From the NCBI RefSeq assembly GCF_001723175.1, contig NC_064650.1:2108001-2172000 (forward strand): DNA of 64,000 bases, in the 5' to 3' direction. The first letter of the stretch is position 1. The number at the start of each line of letters is the position of its first letter. A model generated the notes under the pieces. The model did no database searches. It was not told the DNA's origin and was given only the letters and a program-made list of their open reading frames with translations. Both the position numbers and the translations under genes were made by a program. Source of the stretch: Penicillium oxalicum. Taxonomy: Eukaryota; Ascomycota; Eurotiomycetes; Eurotiales; Aspergillaceae. Of this stretch, positions 60,986 to 64,000 are shown piece after piece.

Positions 60986-61633
60986 TCAGATAAATGGCTC
61001 TGCATCTCGTGCCTTCAGTGCCTTTTCAATCGCAGGACGAACTTTTTGGCGGCTCAGCCACGCATCGAGGCTCGGGAATTCGCTTGCCAAATCGATATCA
61101 AACCAGCTCATGATCAAATACCAAGGGATGAAGGCCAGGTCGACATAACTGAACTTCCCTCCAACAAGGTACTCTTTATCCTGCAAGAACTTGTCCAGCA
61201 CTCCCGAGACACGGCGTATTTCTCTAATGTAGCGCTCACTGGCGCTTTCAAGTCTCTCTGGATGGGATTTTGTGAACCACACTGCCTGACCAAAGTAAGG
61301 ACCTTGACCGGACATCTGAAAATGCAGCCATTGCTTGGCGAGGAAATAATCAGTTGAGCCACATTCAAAGCTGAGTCTGTGCTCTTTGTCGTACGTCTCC
61401 ACCAGGTATTCAAGGATAGCACCAGACTCCCAAAGGGTCATTCCAGTATTGGGGTCTTCGATCGCGGGCAGTCGACCATTCGGGTTGATAGAGATAAAAG
61501 GCTCTTTTTTGGCATCGGCGAAATCCACTGCCTCTCTGGCGTATGAGAGATTGAGCTCCTCGAGTAGCATGACGACTTTCCAGGGATTGGGGCTTGGGCC
61601 GTGGTCGTAAATCTTGATAGCTTTGAGTGCCAT
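60986..61633 (-). CDS. glutathione S-transferase (Ure2-like fungal type)
   Basis: This intronless gene of 215 residues encodes a cytosolic glutathione transferase, joining glutathione to electrophiles. The thioredoxin-like N-terminal half has SPNPWKVVMLLEELNL, the cis-proline segment INPNGRLPAIEDP and the glutathione-contact motif TLWESGAILEYL. The helical C-terminal half has KQWLHFQMSGQGPYFGQA, characteristic of fungal Ure2-like and GstA proteins, then FSYVDLAFIPWY with the N-capping Asp. It lacks the Asn-rich prion head of yeast Ure2. The start is the first ATG, and the length is typical. The frame is clean. Oxidative or xenobiotic stress usually induces such genes, but I see no clear AP-1 site upstream. 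Confidence 0.93.
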   Translation of the reverse strand: MALKAIKIYDHGPSPNPWKVVMLLEELNLSYAREAVDFADAKKEPFISINPNGRLPAIEDPNTGMTLWESGAILEYLVETYDKEHRLSFECGSTDYFLAKQWLHFQMSGQGPYFGQAVWFTKSHPERLESASERYIREIRRVSGVLDKFLQDKEYLVGGKFSYVDLAFIPWYLIMSWFDIDLASEFPSLDAWLSRQKVRPAIEKALKARDAEPFI

Positions 61634-62400
61634 GTTGATGATGATGTTGCGCAGGAGTGATTACGCCTTCTTTTCGAGAACTCGGTGGAGATAAATAGAC
61701 CGGGATTCAATACTGTTCTATTCAAAGTTCTTTGTTTTTCGCTAGTCATCATGCTGTTTAAGTAGTCCCTGAAGGCCAGCCTCCTTAGTCGGAGGCTGTA
61801 ACTACCACATATTTGATTTCTAAGCATTTCTTACGAGGTCACCTATCGACGACAGGTGTCAGTTCAAAGAATATTGATAACCCATCAAATTTGTAAGCAT
61901 CGGATCTTGTTTCATGGCATGTCAGCAAATCGAAAATTGCAATTTCTTAGAAGCATTGACGATTGTTTTTTTGACATTTGAGGCCAAAATCCAAATTCCG
62001 CGCCCACAACAATACCAGTGGCCGGTATCTGTTGAAGTGGGTCTCCGGGGTGGGACCAGGAAGAATGCAAAGAGATGAAGATCGTGAATTTACTGAGGAA
62101 CGAATGCCTGCTATCTAGTCTCTCAGCACCTCGTGGTGACCGTATGGTCGCGATGGCAAACAGTATTTATCATGCTCCTCCAAAGTACCTCTAGTCCAAT
62201 TCGCCGCTTCAGTGATGCCGCTCCCGCGAACTGATTGACTATGGGGAAAGAAAACCAAACATATAACTCATCACAGAAGAGACTAAAAAGTCCTTACATG
62301 CGTATAAACATGAACTGATGGGTGGTGCTACGTAGATTTGAGTCACACTTCCATGCCCTGCTTCTCAATCCTCGCTTTCTGGCCCTGTTCCGGTACTTGG
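61634..62400. other. intergenic, GST promoter side
   Basis: No gene recognised. The first 60 bases upstream of the GST start should hold its leader. Confidence 0.45.
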
Positions 62401-62414
62401 CTTGGCAGTGGCAG

Positions 62415-62710
62415 CAACAGCTTAGTTTTCGGCGTTTTTGACCAGGTTCTCGATGAGCTCGGTCTGGCTTTTGTAAGGAAAGCCCTGAAATTCAACTAAT
62501 TCCTTATTCGGCTCTTCAGTAAGATAGCCACTACCCACATCTCCCGTTGCAATGCTGGCGTCTCGAAGGGAGGCGAGGTACAATAATCTTGTGCTTCTCG
62601 TTTTCGCGGGGTAATGATCCAGAGAAAAAAAAGCGCCGTCAATGAGGTGATGGAATCGGCTGGCTTCGCAAAGAATTCAAGTGTGCCAGAAGCCACTAGT
62701 AGCACTTTCG
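62415..62710 (-). pseudogene. remnant of an unidentified gene
   Basis: Minus-strand pieces read as sensible protein but need frame changes to join: SGTLEFFAKPADSITSLTAL, then KHKIIVPR, then a continuous end LASLRDASIATGDVGSGYL followed by LVEFQGFPYKSQTELIENLV and a TAA near 62429. The pieces are in two or three frames within 300 bases. I do not recognise the family. It may be a truncated or decayed enzyme gene. Confidence 0.35.
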
Positions 62711-63241
62711 ATTAGCAAGTAAATCTACAATGGCCGTGTGCGAGGTTTAAAATCGTACGTTTTTCCTCGTTCTTTCTATTTCACACAATCTTCCCGAGCA
62801 GGAGTAAACTGTCATAAGTCAGGCTGGCTCCAATGAAGATAGTACGCAATTTGAATTGATTTGACATGACTTGCAATTTTCATCGTGTAGGATTCTGGTC
62901 AGGTATTGGAAAGGGGCAAGGCTTTATCAATCAGGCACTTACCGCCGTTTTGGTGAATTTCTCCGCTTATTGAAGTAATTTCATGAGCTGGTCCTTTTGG
63001 GTGGTGAGATACGAGTATGATGCTCCTCATATCGTTTCCGAAATTTACTCAATTCAATATTAATACCAAACGAGGGAAATCTAGCATGAAAGAGCGATCC
63101 ATCAAAACAAGAACATCTATAAAAACATAGTCATGGAGTATATACACGACCTGGACCCAGACGGTATGACTGATCCTTTTTCTATAATTCAAATCGATCC
63201 ACCAAATGAAAGGATGGATATGTATGCAAGCCAACATATTT
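62711..63241. other. intergenic, nothing recognised
   Basis: AT-rich DNA between the remnant and the 3' end of the right-edge gene. No RNA gene or repeat noticed. Confidence 0.45.
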
Positions 63242-64000
63242 TCATCCGTATAGCTCCGGGATATACTTTTGTGCACCCAATTCTTGAGGACCATAGCCTG
63301 CTTCTCTGACCCTCACCACATGGCCCGAAGGATAGAAGATCGTGCTACCGTGCGAACTGCTACGAGCATTGATCTGGCGTCGGCCTCGGATACAAAAGAA
63401 CGCTAGTACCGACGCAAGTATTATCAAGGGCACACCCAGACCCACGCCAAGACCAATCTCGAGGGTAAAACTTGACTTGGAGAGGGGTGGGGTGCTGTCC
63501 GAAGCTGTTGCAGAGGCTTGTATCGAGACATTGGATGAAGCTGGGGTGAATGAGGAACCAATTGAGGTTGTTGTTGTACCGATGGATGTAGATTTTGCCC
63601 CCGAGAGACTCGAGGGCTCCAGAGATGTTTGAGATGAGACACTAGCCACTTGAGTTGTCGAGCTGGGGGGCTCATCAATTGGCGAGGGTAACGAGATGGC
63701 ATTCTGGCCCGTCGTCACATTGACACCAGAATCTCCAATCCAATGCCACGTTTCCAAATTCTCCTCGCAGGCGGTTTTACCATCGACCTCTTTGCTGCAT
63801 GTAAAGTTTCCTCGCGCAGTGCCCGAGCAGGTCAAAAGATTTGCCTATTGATTTGGAACACCTTCAATGATCAAGAAGTCTTCATGTCAGCATCTCGTGG
63901 AATGACTCTTTCAATCAGCGGCCCCATGTACGTACTATTATAGCATGCTCTTGGACAATCATCATTAGGCCACGACTTATCCGTACAAGCCCCGCGGTAG
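63242..64000 (-). CDS. Cys-rich, Ser/Thr-rich single-pass membrane protein, 5' partial
   Basis: This is the 3' part of a gene entering from the right edge. The outer exon near 63925-64000 encodes a Cys-rich motif (RGACTDKSWPNDDCPRACYN) seen at the start of many secreted or wall-sensor-like fungal proteins. After an intron (GT near 63925, acceptor probably at about 63849), the last exon reads TCSGTARGNFTCSKEVDGKT, then about 90 Ser/Thr-rich residues likely O-glycosylated. One membrane helix follows (GLGVGLGVPLIILASVLAFF), then a basic stop-transfer RGRRQ and a short cytosolic tail ending at 63242. The layout resembles Wsc/Mid2-like sensors, but no WSC domain is visible in the window. The phase of the intron does not fit perfectly, so the upstream exon is uncertain. 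Confidence 0.55.

Overview
This window is nuclear DNA of a filamentous ascomycete, most likely a Eurotiales fungus (Aspergillus/Penicillium type). The signs are many short spliceosomal introns (about 50-130 bp, GTRNGT donors), a fungus-specific elongation factor 3, JEN and DHA1 transporters, an APSES-ankyrin cell-cycle factor, and genes on both strands separated by intergenic DNA. There are no operons, insertion sequences or CRISPR arrays. Coordinates of spliced genes were worked out by hand from donor/acceptor sites, phase and protein-family continuity.

Layout. 1-16 kb is an accessory-looking stretch: GNAT acetyltransferase, medium-chain oxidoreductase, a decayed ankyrin gene, a cation/proton antiporter, a DHA1 drug transporter, an initiator tRNA-Met, a LITAF-domain protein and a short-chain dehydrogenase. 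16-29 kb is dense housekeeping: METTL16-type RNA methyltransferase, the TPR protein TTC27/Emw1, a cytosolic GH5 glucanase, an Mbp1-type APSES factor divergent from a LYR-like protein, and a glycine-zipper protein. 29-49 kb is gene-poor and holds only a JEN carboxylate transporter, the GPI inositol-deacylase Bst1 and perhaps one small membrane protein. 49-62 kb is again housekeeping: EF-3, mitochondrial helicase Irc3 divergent from the Pol I factor Rrn5, a Rsc8/Swi3-type remodeller subunit and a glutathione transferase. The right edge holds the 3' part of a Cys-rich, Ser/Thr-rich single-pass membrane protein.

How the genes relate. This is not one pathway. Several genes serve RNA or growth control (METTL16, EF-3, Rrn5, initiator tRNA, Mbp1, Rsc8). 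Others serve membranes and transport (antiporter, DHA1, JEN, Bst1, LITAF). No polyketide or nonribosomal synthase backbone is present, so the redox and transport genes at the left do not form a recognisable metabolite cluster.

The most striking observation is the distribution of broken frames. Seven conserved genes carry frameshifts or in-frame stops, mostly one-base changes in short homopolymers, and the Rsc8-like gene alone carries about a dozen. Immediate neighbours (Rrn5, Irc3, EF-3, METTL16, GH5) are intact over thousands of bases. Either the assembly has local homopolymer errors or some of these genes, notably Rsc8, are true relics; raw reads would decide.
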